The notes below the pieces were generated by a model. It was not told the origin of the DNA and did not search any database. It worked only from the letters and a program-made list of their open reading frames with translations. The position numbers and the translations under genes are program-made. From assembly GCA_020348385.1 (NCBI GenBank), contig CP070750.1:3138695-3202694 (forward strand): a stretch of DNA of 64,000 nt, in the 5' to 3' direction. The stretch is from Candidatus Aminicenantota bacterium (lineage in GTDB: Bacteria > Acidobacteriota > Aminicenantia > Aminicenantales > Aminicenantaceae). Shown in pieces: positions 18,815 to 27,120 of this stretch (within the stretch, counting starts at the first letter, position 1; every line of letters begins with the position of its first letter).

Positions 18815-20170
18815 ATGCTTAGTCTCGATGAAAATTCTCGAGTGGCCGTGATCGGCGCAGGACCGGCTGGCACTTTTTTCAGCTATTTTCTTTTTGCCAT
18901 GGCTGAAAGAGTGGGACAGGAAATCCAGTTGGACATTTTCGAGTCTCGAAATTTTGCGAGCCCGGGCCCATCTGGTTGTAACATGTGTGGGGGCATCGTC
19001 TCGGAATCCTTGGTCCAAACTCTTGCTACTGAAGGGATTAACCTCCCCGCCTCTGTCATCCAAAGGGGAATCGATTCATACGTCCTCCACATGGATGTGG
19101 GGAGCGTCAAGATTGAAACTCCTCTTCAAGAAAAAAGGATAGGTGCTGTTCACAGGGGAGCCGGCCCACGAGGAAATCAAGAGGGGCAGTGGGACAGCTT
19201 CGATAATTTTTTGTTGAAACTAGCCAGGGACAAGGGAGCGAACATTATATCTGGGCGAGTTGACGAAATCCGTTGGGAAGATGGTCGGCCAGCCGTGAAG
19301 GTCCGTGGAGGAGAATCTCGCGTCTATGATCTTCTTGTAGTGGCAGTGGGAGTGAACACCGCAACGCTCAAACTTTTTCAAGATATGGATATCAAATATA
19401 CTGCTCCGGAAACCACCAAAACATTCATTTGTGAGTATGCTCTTGGCAAGGAAAAGATCGAGAATTACCTGGGAAGTTCCATGCACACCTATCTCCTAAA
19501 AATTCCCCGGTTGGAATTCGCGGCAATGATCCCCAAAGGGGAGTATGCCACAGTTTGCATGCTCGGAAAAAAGATTGATAAAGAACTTGTGCAGTCTTTC
19601 CTGAATACCCCTGAGGTCAAACGTTGTTTGCCGCCCGATTGGGATTCCCAACAGGAAGCCTGCCGATGCATGCCCAAAATCAACATCAAAGGCTCATCTC
19701 ACCCATTTAGTGACCGGTTGATATTTGTGGGCGACTGCGGCATCTCCCGGTTGTACAAGGACGGGATCGGTGCTGCCTATAAAACAGCTAAGGCAGCCGC
19801 CACGACCGCCGTATTTACGGGGATCTCAGAAGAGGCCCTCAAGCAGCGTTTCTGGCCTGCATGTCAAAAGCTCGAAAAGGACAACAGGATCGGGAAATTG
19901 ATTTTTTCGTCTGTGGGTTTGATTCAGAGTTTCCCTTTTGCAAGGCGTGCCATTCTGCGGATGGTGGCCAAAGAACAGCAAAACAGGGGGATGCCCCAAC
20001 GCATGAGCACATCGCTATGGGATTTGTTTACGGGAAGCGCCCCTTATCGCGAAGTCCTTTTACGCATGGCCCATCCGCTTTTTTTAAGCAGCCTTATCTG
20101 GAATATCGTGATCGAGCTGTGGCCTTTTCGCCGGAGGAAACAAAAAGGGAGGAGCCATGAAGAAGAGTAA
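18815..20170 (+). CDS. FAD-dependent oxidoreductase of the geranylgeranyl-reductase-like group
   Basis: A 451-residue flavoprotein with the dinucleotide motif VIGAGPAGTFFSYF near residues 12-25 and a Cys-Gly-Gly motif (GCNMCGG) near 56-62. A second FAD-binding stretch, IFVGDCGISRLYKDGIG, is near 305. These resemble geranylgeranyl reductase and squalene/sulfide-type FAD enzymes. The C-terminus (about 420-440) is hydrophobic, followed by RRRK, and may touch the membrane. The substrate is unknown. ATG 18815 is chosen because an AAAGGAAG site and the promoter at 18756 precede it; an upstream in-frame start at 18752 would fall inside the promoter. It overlaps the next gene by 14 bases. Confidence 0.85.
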   Translation: MLSLDENSRVAVIGAGPAGTFFSYFLFAMAERVGQEIQLDIFESRNFASPGPSGCNMCGGIVSESLVQTLATEGINLPASVIQRGIDSYVLHMDVGSVKIETPLQEKRIGAVHRGAGPRGNQEGQWDSFDNFLLKLARDKGANIISGRVDEIRWEDGRPAVKVRGGESRVYDLLVVAVGVNTATLKLFQDMDIKYTAPETTKTFICEYALGKEKIENYLGSSMHTYLLKIPRLEFAAMIPKGEYATVCMLGKKIDKELVQSFLNTPEVKRCLPPDWDSQQEACRCMPKINIKGSSHPFSDRLIFVGDCGISRLYKDGIGAAYKTAKAAATTAVFTGISEEALKQRFWPACQKLEKDNRIGKLIFSSVGLIQSFPFARRAILRMVAKEQQNRGMPQRMSTSLWDLFTGSAPYREVLLRMAHPLFLSSLIWNIVIELWPFRRRKQKGRSHEEE

Positions 20171-20528
20171 GCTGGGTAAAGTATTCAACGACGGAGAGGT
20201 CATTATCCGACAGGGAGACGCCGGAAATTTCATGTACGAGATCTTGGATGGCCAGGTAGAGGTTCTCCGGGAAAAGGGGGGAGAAGAAGTACAGCTGGCC
20301 ATATTGGAAAAGGGGGATTTTTTCGGTGAAATGGCGATATTCGAGAGAGAGAAACGTTCGGCCACGGTTCGAGCCCAAGGACAGGTGCGTGTACTGACTG
20401 TGGATAAAAAAATCCTTCTCCGGAGAATTTCCGAAGATCCCTCCCTGGCTTTGCGAATTCTTGAAAGAATGTCTCGCCGGATCCGAGAAATGGATGGAGA
20501 GCTCGTACGTTTAAGGACAGGAAAATAA
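20157..20528 (+). CDS. Stand-alone cyclic-nucleotide-binding domain protein
   Basis: A 123-residue protein that is a single cNMP-binding beta-barrel plus C-terminal helix, with no DNA-binding or catalytic domain. The phosphate-binding cassette FGEMAIFEREKRSATV has the Glu and Arg expected for cyclic nucleotide binding. It starts within the end of the oxidoreductase gene behind GGGAGGAG, so it is tightly coupled to it. It may be a diffusible regulator or cAMP sink that acts on a neighbour's product. That role is inference. Confidence 0.88.
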   Translation: MKKSKLGKVFNDGEVIIRQGDAGNFMYEILDGQVEVLREKGGEEVQLAILEKGDFFGEMAIFEREKRSATVRAQGQVRVLTVDKKILLRRISEDPSLALRILERMSRRIREMDGELVRLRTGK

Positions 20529-20536
20529 AAAAACTT

Positions 20537-22225
20537 ATGAAAAAAAATAAACCGAGTCTTCAAATTACCGAGTCCGATGGGCGAAGTCATGAACTCGTAA
20601 TGACTGGAGAAGAAGTGACGATTGGTCGCAGCGATGAGAATGTTCTAACTTTTATCGATCCTAAAGTCTCCAGAAACCACGCCAAGATAGCCAAAAAGGG
20701 AAATAACTATGTGCTCACCGACCTGGGTAGCTTCAACGGAACAAAAGTCAATACGGAGTTTGTAACGAACAAGGTTCTAAGCAATGGCGATGAGATTCGG
20801 ATCGGGGGGGCTTTGTTGATCTTTCTGTCCGGGAAAGACGGGATCTCTACGACCGACGATAAGCTCGACTACTTCAAGGATGATGAATATCAACAGTGGC
20901 AGCAGCAGACGATTTCAATCAAACCACAGGATTGCACCCAGATCGATTCACGGACTCTGCTGGTCACACCGAAAGCAAAACCAAGACCCAAAGATAGAGG
21001 CAAATCGATGATTCCCCGCAAGGACAGACAGCCGACCAAAGACCAATTCGAGCTCTCTCGTTTGGAGAGAATGAACAAAGTCTTGTTCGTTTTGTATGAG
21101 ATAAGCCGGCATATAAATATAATCCATGATTTTAACGAGTTGTTGGGGAAAATCATGGAGCTCATTTTTCAGGTCATCGATGCCGATTATGGATTTTTAA
21201 TCCTGATGGATGATAAGTCGGGAAGAGATTTTGTTCCGGTTGTCGTAAAGCTCAAGGACGACAGGATGAAAGGAAAAATTAGAGCCAGCCGGACATTGTG
21301 TAAAAAGGTAATCGAAGACAGGGTAGCCCTGCTTACCTCTAACGCCATGGATGATGCCAGATTCTCGCCGACCGAAAGCCTAGTGAAACAAAAGATCCGT
21401 TCTGCCATATGTGTCCCGCTTTGGCAGAAAGAAAAGATCATCGGAGCCATCCAGTTGGACAGCACCCGGTTGGGGAATCAGTTCACCCAGGATGACCTCG
21501 AACTCCTCAAGGCCATTGGGTGTCAGATGTCCATGGTCCTTGAACAGGCCAATTTGAATAAAAAAATTCGTGAGGAAGAAGAACTGCGAAGCCGTTTGGA
21601 AAGGTATCACTCTCCCCAAGTGGTTAATATGATTCTTAAGACCGCTGAGAGATCGCAGGACGATTTGCTCGAGGCCAAGGATGTGAGCGTCACCATACTT
21701 TTCTCAGACATTGTGGGATTCACCAGGCTTTCCGAGCGTTTGAATCCTTTGGATGTGAACATGCTCTTGAATCAGTATTTTTCCAGGATGACGGATATCA
21801 TATTCGAGTACGAGGGGACCTTGGATAAGTATGTTGGCGACAGAATGATGGCGGTGTTCGGTGCTCCGTTGGAGAAGGATGACCATGCGGAGAGAGCGAT
21901 TCGAGCGGCCTTGAAGATGAGAAAGGAACTGGCTGAGATGATGGAACAAGCGAGCCCGGATAAAAAGTTCGACGTGCGATTGGGATTGAACACGGGCCAT
22001 GTTGTGGCCGGTAATATCGGATCACCCAAACGTATGGACTACACGGTAATCGGGGATTCGGTCAACATCGCCTCCCGATTGGAATCCAGTGCCGAACCCA
22101 ATCAAATATTGATCGGCGAAGAAACCTATCGCCAAGTGAAGGGAAAATTCAAAACGCGAAAAGTCGGTTCCAAAACGTTCAGGGGGAAATCCGAATCGAT
22201 CATGGTTTATGAGGTCTTGGATTAA
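20537..22225 (+). CDS. FHA-GAF-adenylate/guanylate cyclase
   Basis: A 562-residue soluble cyclase. It has an FHA domain (about 20-95; IGRSDEN, SRNH and GSFNGTKV are the phosphothreonine-reading motifs), a linker, a GAF domain (about 185-340) and a class III cyclase domain (about 380-562). The metal aspartates are in FSDIVGFT and KYVGDRM, and the substrate motifs are DKYVGD, DYTVIGDSVN and ASRLE. The layout suggests input from a phosphorylated partner (FHA) and a small ligand (GAF). It begins eight bases after the preceding gene. cAMP is the likely product, by the Lys/Asp pair. Confidence 0.93.
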   Translation: MKKNKPSLQITESDGRSHELVMTGEEVTIGRSDENVLTFIDPKVSRNHAKIAKKGNNYVLTDLGSFNGTKVNTEFVTNKVLSNGDEIRIGGALLIFLSGKDGISTTDDKLDYFKDDEYQQWQQQTISIKPQDCTQIDSRTLLVTPKAKPRPKDRGKSMIPRKDRQPTKDQFELSRLERMNKVLFVLYEISRHINIIHDFNELLGKIMELIFQVIDADYGFLILMDDKSGRDFVPVVVKLKDDRMKGKIRASRTLCKKVIEDRVALLTSNAMDDARFSPTESLVKQKIRSAICVPLWQKEKIIGAIQLDSTRLGNQFTQDDLELLKAIGCQMSMVLEQANLNKKIREEEELRSRLERYHSPQVVNMILKTAERSQDDLLEAKDVSVTILFSDIVGFTRLSERLNPLDVNMLLNQYFSRMTDIIFEYEGTLDKYVGDRMMAVFGAPLEKDDHAERAIRAALKMRKELAEMMEQASPDKKFDVRLGLNTGHVVAGNIGSPKRMDYTVIGDSVNIASRLESSAEPNQILIGEETYRQVKGKFKTRKVGSKTFRGKSESIMVYEVLD

Positions 22226-22228
22226 AAC

Positions 22229-24550
22229 ATGGAACACCTCAAGAAGTTTATCGCAACATTACCCTTATTCCGAAACTTCTCATCCATAGAGCTCGAAGTG
22301 TTGATCAAAAAAAGTCATGTGAAGACTTTTGCTCCCCGGGAAGTGATCATCCCATTCGGCCAGCCGGGCAGATTTTTAGGTGTCATGTTAGAGGGGGAAG
22401 CAGAAGCTGTGATCACCAGCAAAACTGGCGAGCGCGTTCGCCTAGGTCTCTTGAATAAAGGGGATATCCTGGGAGAGGCATCCCTTTTGACCGGAGAACC
22501 AACGAATGCTGATGTCATCGCTTTGACAAGATGTCAGCTTTTTCTTATCCCCCAAGCCAGTTTTTCGACTTTTTTAGCGGTCAATCCTGATGCGGTCAGG
22601 ATCATGGCCAAAACGATTACAGACAGATTAAGATCCCGCCAAAAGAATGAGGAAGAAAAAACCCGATTGGAAGATGCCTGGCGAAACATCCCAGATCCGT
22701 ATGGCCTTCGGTTGGCTACAGCGTCGCCTGAAAAAATTCTGGTCATAAACTGTGGCAGTTCTTCCTTGAAGTTCCGTTATTATGACACGGCGGATGAATC
22801 GAACAATGTAAACGGACTGGTCGAGAGAATCGGATTGGATGATTCATCCTTGGCTGCCGAATCAAAAAAAGGAAAGGTCTGCAAAGCATTCAAAAAAACA
22901 GGCTACGAAGAGGCATTCCAGGCTGTTGTCGATCTTTTGACAGATGAAAATGATGGGATGATCAAGGACCTCGACGAGCTCAGTGCGGTCGGTCATCGGG
23001 TGGTTCACGGCGGAGACAAGTACAACCACCCTGTGATCATCGATGAGGAAGTGGCTCAAGACATCCGCAAGTTTGAGCGTTTGGCCCCTCTCCACAATCC
23101 GGCAAACCTCCTTGCAATCCAAGAAAGCCAAAAGCTCATGCCTGAGGTCCCGCAAATAGCTGTGTTCGATACCGGTTTCCATCAGAAGTTGCCTTCCCAT
23201 GCTTTCCTTTATGGGCTTCCCTATGAATTCTATGAGAAAGATGGTATCCGGCGGTATGGATTCCACGGCATCTCCCACAAGTATGTCTCCCTCCAAGCGG
23301 CCACCCATTTGAAACGTAGGTTTCGCGAGTTGAAGATCATCACCTGCCACCTGGGAAATGGGGCCTCTGTCTGTGCCATCGATCACGGCCGATCCGTGGA
23401 CACGAGCATGGGATTGACTCCGCTGGAAGGATTGATCATGGGAACCCGAAGCGGTGACCTAGACCCATCGACCGTATTTTACTTGAAAAAAGAAAAAGGA
23501 TTATTGCTCGAGGAGATAGAGGATATCTTGAACCGCCAGAGTGGGCTTAAGGGGCTTTCCGGGATTTCCAGTGATTTGCGCGAGATTGAAGAGCAAGCCA
23601 ACCAAGGAAACCAGCGGGCACTGCAAGCCATCAACGTCTTTTGTTACCGGATCCGAAAATATATTGGAGCCTATGTGGCGGCCCTCGGAGGATTAGATGC
23701 CTTGGTCTTCACCGGCGGCATCGGGGAAGGGAGTGCTTGGGTTCGGGGTTTGGCTTGTCAAGGATTGTCCCATATGGGTATTGGCGTGGATACCATTCGC
23801 AACAAAACAGTGACTACAGGACAGGGAGAAATTGCAGATATCTCGGATGAATTTTCACTGGTGAAAATCCTTGTGATCCCGACCGATGAAGAAAGAATGA
23901 TTGCAAGGGAAACGATAAAGATCTTGGGATATCAAGATGTGACACAAGTTCTCAAAAGTCAAAAAGAGAAAAAGATCCCGATCGAAGTTTCGGCCCACCA
24001 TGTTCATTTAGCGAGAGAAGAGATGGATCTGCTCTTTGGTCCTAGAAGTGAGATGACTCACAGATCGGATCTTTCTCAGCCGGGGCAGTTTGCCTGCGAA
24101 GAGACCATAGACCTGATTGGACCCAAAGGCCAGGTGGATAGGGTCAGGGTGTTGGGGCCGTTGAGGGGGCAAAGCCAGGTCGAGATATCGATGACAGAGG
24201 AGTTTAAGCTGGGGATCAAAGCGCCGATACGGGCATCGGGAGACCTAGCTGGAAGCCCGGGAATCACCCTGGAAGGGAGTAAGGGGACTTGCAAGGTCCC
24301 GCAGGGAGTCATTTGTTCGCTTCGACATATCCACATGTCGCCAGAGGATGCGCTGTCGTTTGGGTTGAAGGATCGCGACATCGTGAGCGTTCGGATTGCA
24401 GGGGAGCGGACATTGGTCTTTGGTGATGTTCTGGTCCGTGTCCATCCCGATTTTCGGCTGAGCATGCATATCGACACAGATGAAGCCAATGCCGCTAGCA
24501 TCACCACGGGTATGGAGGGGATTCTGATCGGAGTCCAGGACCGTAGATAA
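22229..24550 (+). CDS. Triple fusion: cNMP-binding-like domain + acetate kinase + PduL-type phosphotransacylase
   Basis: One 773-residue reading frame. Residues 1-145 form a cNMP-binding barrel. Residues about 168-570 are a full acetate kinase: NCGSSSLKF, GHRVVHGG, DTGFH, FHGISHKY, GTRSGDLDP, FTGGIGEGS and DEERMIARET are all present. Residues about 580-773 are a PduL-type acyltransferase with the zinc motifs HHVHL and RHIHM plus PGQFACEET and GPLRGQSQVEIS. Together the enzymes would turn acyl-CoA, phosphate and ADP into acid, CoA and ATP. In the N-terminal domain the cassette reads LGEASLLTGEPTNAD, so the cyclic-phosphate Arg is Thr. The ATG is three bases after the FHA-cyclase stop. There is no sign of frameshift or missing catalytic motif. 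Confidence 0.95.
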   Translation: MEHLKKFIATLPLFRNFSSIELEVLIKKSHVKTFAPREVIIPFGQPGRFLGVMLEGEAEAVITSKTGERVRLGLLNKGDILGEASLLTGEPTNADVIALTRCQLFLIPQASFSTFLAVNPDAVRIMAKTITDRLRSRQKNEEEKTRLEDAWRNIPDPYGLRLATASPEKILVINCGSSSLKFRYYDTADESNNVNGLVERIGLDDSSLAAESKKGKVCKAFKKTGYEEAFQAVVDLLTDENDGMIKDLDELSAVGHRVVHGGDKYNHPVIIDEEVAQDIRKFERLAPLHNPANLLAIQESQKLMPEVPQIAVFDTGFHQKLPSHAFLYGLPYEFYEKDGIRRYGFHGISHKYVSLQAATHLKRRFRELKIITCHLGNGASVCAIDHGRSVDTSMGLTPLEGLIMGTRSGDLDPSTVFYLKKEKGLLLEEIEDILNRQSGLKGLSGISSDLREIEEQANQGNQRALQAINVFCYRIRKYIGAYVAALGGLDALVFTGGIGEGSAWVRGLACQGLSHMGIGVDTIRNKTVTTGQGEIADISDEFSLVKILVIPTDEERMIARETIKILGYQDVTQVLKSQKEKKIPIEVSAHHVHLAREEMDLLFGPRSEMTHRSDLSQPGQFACEETIDLIGPKGQVDRVRVLGPLRGQSQVEISMTEEFKLGIKAPIRASGDLAGSPGITLEGSKGTCKVPQGVICSLRHIHMSPEDALSFGLKDRDIVSVRIAGERTLVFGDVLVRVHPDFRLSMHIDTDEANAASITTGMEGILIGVQDRR

Positions 24551-24633
24551 ACCATGCCCGCTCGCCTCCGGATGGCTTCCTCTTCAGCTTACCCAACTGA
24601 TTTAAAATCAACATGGTTTTGGAAACGTTGGGA

Positions 24634-24662
24634 TTGAAAAATGTGACCTAAATTGTTAAATT
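24634..24662 (+). promoter_or_regulatory. Candidate promoter for tRNA-Arg
   Basis: TTGAAA, 17 bases and TAAATT end 19 bp before the tRNA acceptor stem. Confidence 0.5.
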
Positions 24663-24681
24663 GTCATTTGCTGCAGAGGAT

Positions 24682-24756
24682 ACCCCTGTAGCTCAGTATG
24701 GATAGAGCAACGGATTCCTAATCCGTGTGTCGCCAGTTCGAGTCTGGCCAGGGGTA
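24682..24756 (+). tRNA. tRNA-Arg (anticodon CCU)
   Basis: A full cloverleaf can be folded by eye. The acceptor stem is ACCCCTG with CAGGGGT, the D stem GCTC with GAGC, the anticodon stem ACGGA with TCCGT, and the T stem GCCAG with CTGGC. The anticodon loop TTCCTAA gives anticodon CCU, decoding AGG. The 3' CCA is not encoded. Confidence 0.93.
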
Positions 24757-24977
24757 CTCCTTTTTATTTTGAATTAGATTCTCGATTGTGATATAAGTCA
24801 GAGAGCCTCAGCAACGATATTTGACAAAGAATAACCTTGCTGACGTTTCATGCTTGCTGAAAGGCAAAAGGAGCGGAAAGGGATCAATCAACTTCATTTT
24901 TTGTATCTAATGGATGTGCCCTTACTAAAGGGCCATACATTTAAATAAGACTAGACTTTCTAGCAAAAGGAGGAATC

Positions 24978-25487
24978 ATGAGAACCAAGGTTGAGGCAAT
25001 CATCGCTGTCATTGGAGTCCTGCTGGTCATCACTACAATCGGCCTTATCATTATCAGCAGAGGGCCACTTTTCGGTAAGGACAATAATGACGACTGGGTT
25101 CCGAACCTGATCGGAGAATGGATAGGTGAAGCGAACGGATATGCCTACAGTGATGCGACCGAGTGGCCTATGGAGACGCCCGAATATTTTGCCGGCGAAT
25201 CCCTTTCAGATGATGGGAACATCATCATCACGCATCAGACAGGGCAGGTCTTTGCAGGCACATTTGAGGAGGGTTATGGCATTTTTTCTGGCGTTATAAT
25301 GAAGGATCGCACCGTGAGCATTCAATTCTTCGAATTATCTGAGTTCCGATTATTCTTCACAGGTAGGATGACAAAATCTGGAGGCGCGCTTCAGATGTCA
25401 GGATACGTGCATGCGTTCGACGACTTACAACCCGAGGGCAACACGGAAATGGCAAGTGGATACGTTCGACTATTCAAAGTAAACTAG
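24978..25487 (+). CDS. Hypothetical single-TM secreted/anchored protein
   Basis: A 169-residue protein with one N-terminal TM (about 7-28) and an exported beta-rich domain (LIGEWIGEANGY, then repeated short strands). I do not recognise the family; the pattern resembles small lipocalin-like or avidin-like beta barrels, but no signature supports that. AAAAGGAGG before ATG 24978 is a strong ribosome site. It is the only gene between tRNA-Arg and a decayed tRNA 3' half at 25517. Confidence 0.72.
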   Translation: MRTKVEAIIAVIGVLLVITTIGLIIISRGPLFGKDNNDDWVPNLIGEWIGEANGYAYSDATEWPMETPEYFAGESLSDDGNIIITHQTGQVFAGTFEEGYGIFSGVIMKDRTVSIQFFELSEFRLFFTGRMTKSGGALQMSGYVHAFDDLQPEGNTEMASGYVRLFKVN

Positions 25488-25516
25488 CGCTCAGCGCTAT
25501 CCAAGGCACGCATTAA

Positions 25517-25556
25517 TAATCCGTGTGTCATCGGGTCGAGTCTGGCCGGGGTGCCA
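25517..25556 (+). pseudogene. tRNA-Arg 3'-half remnant
   Basis: This segment repeats the 3' half of the tRNA at 24682: TAATCCGTGTGTC and TCGAGTCTGGCC are identical, and it ends GGGGTGCCA. The T stem is broken (ATCGG cannot pair with CTGGC) and no 5' half is present. It is either a decayed duplicate tRNA or an old attachment-site copy. Confidence 0.65.
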
Positions 25557-25602
25557 ACTTTTCCTGGGGCATCCCCCAATTTTCGTTAGAGCAACAATCA
25601 GC

Positions 25603-26577
25603 TTAGTATTTTCCTTGGTAGACCGCGTTGACGAACTCGTCCACTTCTGGTTCGCCCTTGAAAAAGTCGCCTTTTTTTCCTTGGGTCAGCGCCCACCTAT
25701 GCAGCCAGGTGATCCCTCCTGTGCCTGTATAGCGGTCCAGAGACATGTAGGCCTCGTCCTCAAGGGCTTTGGCGAGGGAAATGAACGTATATCCCCGCGT
25801 CTTCAGGAGACGTGCCAGGTCACCGAGGTATTCCGAATTCAGAGTATTGGCATGGATCAGTAGAACTTGCTTGACCTCCCGACCGAAAAGGGTTCGGGAC
25901 TGGTCCTCATAATAAGCGAAGACCCGCTCCATGTAGTCGAGGTAGGCGGTTGCGATGCGCTTTTTTAGACCGATATCGGCCTTGCCGTTGGCGATGTCGT
26001 ATGCCCGTGCATAGATCCACTCGGAATTATCCATCGTGACGGGTGCGATCCTGTATCCGTGGTTCATCAGGAACTGTTCCAGGCCATTCTTGGTTTCGAG
26101 GTCCAGCCCTGTATGAAGGAGGGGATGACGGAAAAACGCGAGATCCCGGCCGTGGTCTTTACAGAGGTTTCTCAAAATGCCTTCACCCTTCAATAGGTCT
26201 TGGGTGAACTCGGCCAGGGATGTTTTGTGGAGGTCTAGGTGTGAAAAGGTGTGGTTGCCCAGCTCGAACCCGGCATCAAGCCATCTCTTGAGCAGTGCCA
26301 ACCGCCTGTTGTCCAGACGCCCGTTCTTATCGTACAGTTTTCCCAGGTTTACGAAACCGATGGCCGGCACATTGTTTTTTTCCAGGCTTATAAGCAGCTT
26401 TGATGTAACCTTCTCCCAACCCGCCACTCCCTGATCCGTCATGTAATTGACGGGCAGGTCGTCGATGGTGAAAGCGATCTCCCTGATAACGGTTTCCTGC
26501 AGTGCGGCCGTATTACCGCCGGTAGTGACCAGGATCGACAAAGTCAGCCAGACAAAAAGCCAAAAGATCTTGTTCAT
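25603..26577 (-). CDS. Exported polysaccharide deacetylase-family protein
   Basis: A 324-residue NodB-homology enzyme (carbohydrate esterase 4) with an N-terminal signal peptide (about 1-22). The catalytic Asp pair appears in FTIDDLP (about 37) and the metal His pair in GNHTFSH (about 115). RHP and HAN-type motifs lie further on. Such enzymes remove acetyl groups from GlcNAc polymers. ATG 26577 is preferred because the hydrophobic signal starts there; an upstream in-frame start at 26631 adds residues without signal character. No gene next to it shows a clear functional link. Confidence 0.85.
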   Translation of the reverse strand: MNKIFWLFVWLTLSILVTTGGNTAALQETVIREIAFTIDDLPVNYMTDQGVAGWEKVTSKLLISLEKNNVPAIGFVNLGKLYDKNGRLDNRRLALLKRWLDAGFELGNHTFSHLDLHKTSLAEFTQDLLKGEGILRNLCKDHGRDLAFFRHPLLHTGLDLETKNGLEQFLMNHGYRIAPVTMDNSEWIYARAYDIANGKADIGLKKRIATAYLDYMERVFAYYEDQSRTLFGREVKQVLLIHANTLNSEYLGDLARLLKTRGYTFISLAKALEDEAYMSLDRYTGTGGITWLHRWALTQGKKGDFFKGEPEVDEFVNAVYQGKY

Positions 26578-26697
26578 CCCACCCGGTATTGTACCTGAGC
26601 TCCAGGAAAAGACAAGCAGCCTCAATAACACGGACTATCAAAAACCTTCAGCCGGACAGGCAGATCCTTTATTATGTCAAGGCCCACTTTTTGTATT

Positions 26698-27120
26698 CTA
26701 CTGATATTTTATGCTCACAGAATAGAGTTTGATATCCTCTCCTGATACATTATAAAAATACGCACTGACAAACCAGGCATATACGCTATTATTGATAAGT
26801 TTATAACCCCCCGAAGTATCAGTGAGCATAATTTTGCCTGGAGTATCGGCTTCCGCTGTTGCAACCGCGGAAACTGGATGTGTGAGCCCAGAGTAACGGT
26901 TCATTCTGAAGAGTCTGACACGGATATAGACAGCCGAATCATCATCCCCCACCAAGGCCGTATCCTTGAAGTATCCCGGGATAACATGGTTGTATGGGAG
27001 TATGTCAGCCCTTATCGCGCCGGCAAAAATAATGAATTGATCGCTACTGTGATGAGTGCTATCCGTGTGAACCCTGAAAAACTCACGTTTATTAAGCATT
27101 AGATTGGCGCATATATCCAA
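26698..27120 (-). CDS. Hypothetical beta-rich protein, possibly truncated at its 5' end
   Basis: Up to 140 residues with natural composition, rich in Tyr, Val and Ser; the C-terminal 100 residues look like a beta-sandwich of an exported protein. No signal peptide or convincing ribosome site is visible. The N-terminal residues overlap the start of the divergent gene at 27104. It may therefore be the 3' part of a longer gene broken by rearrangement. I do not recognise the family. Confidence 0.5.
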   Translation of the reverse strand: MDICANLMLNKREFFRVHTDSTHHSSDQFIIFAGAIRADILPYNHVIPGYFKDTALVGDDDSAVYIRVRLFRMNRYSGLTHPVSAVATAEADTPGKIMLTDTSGGYKLINNSVYAWFVSAYFYNVSGEDIKLYSVSIKYQ

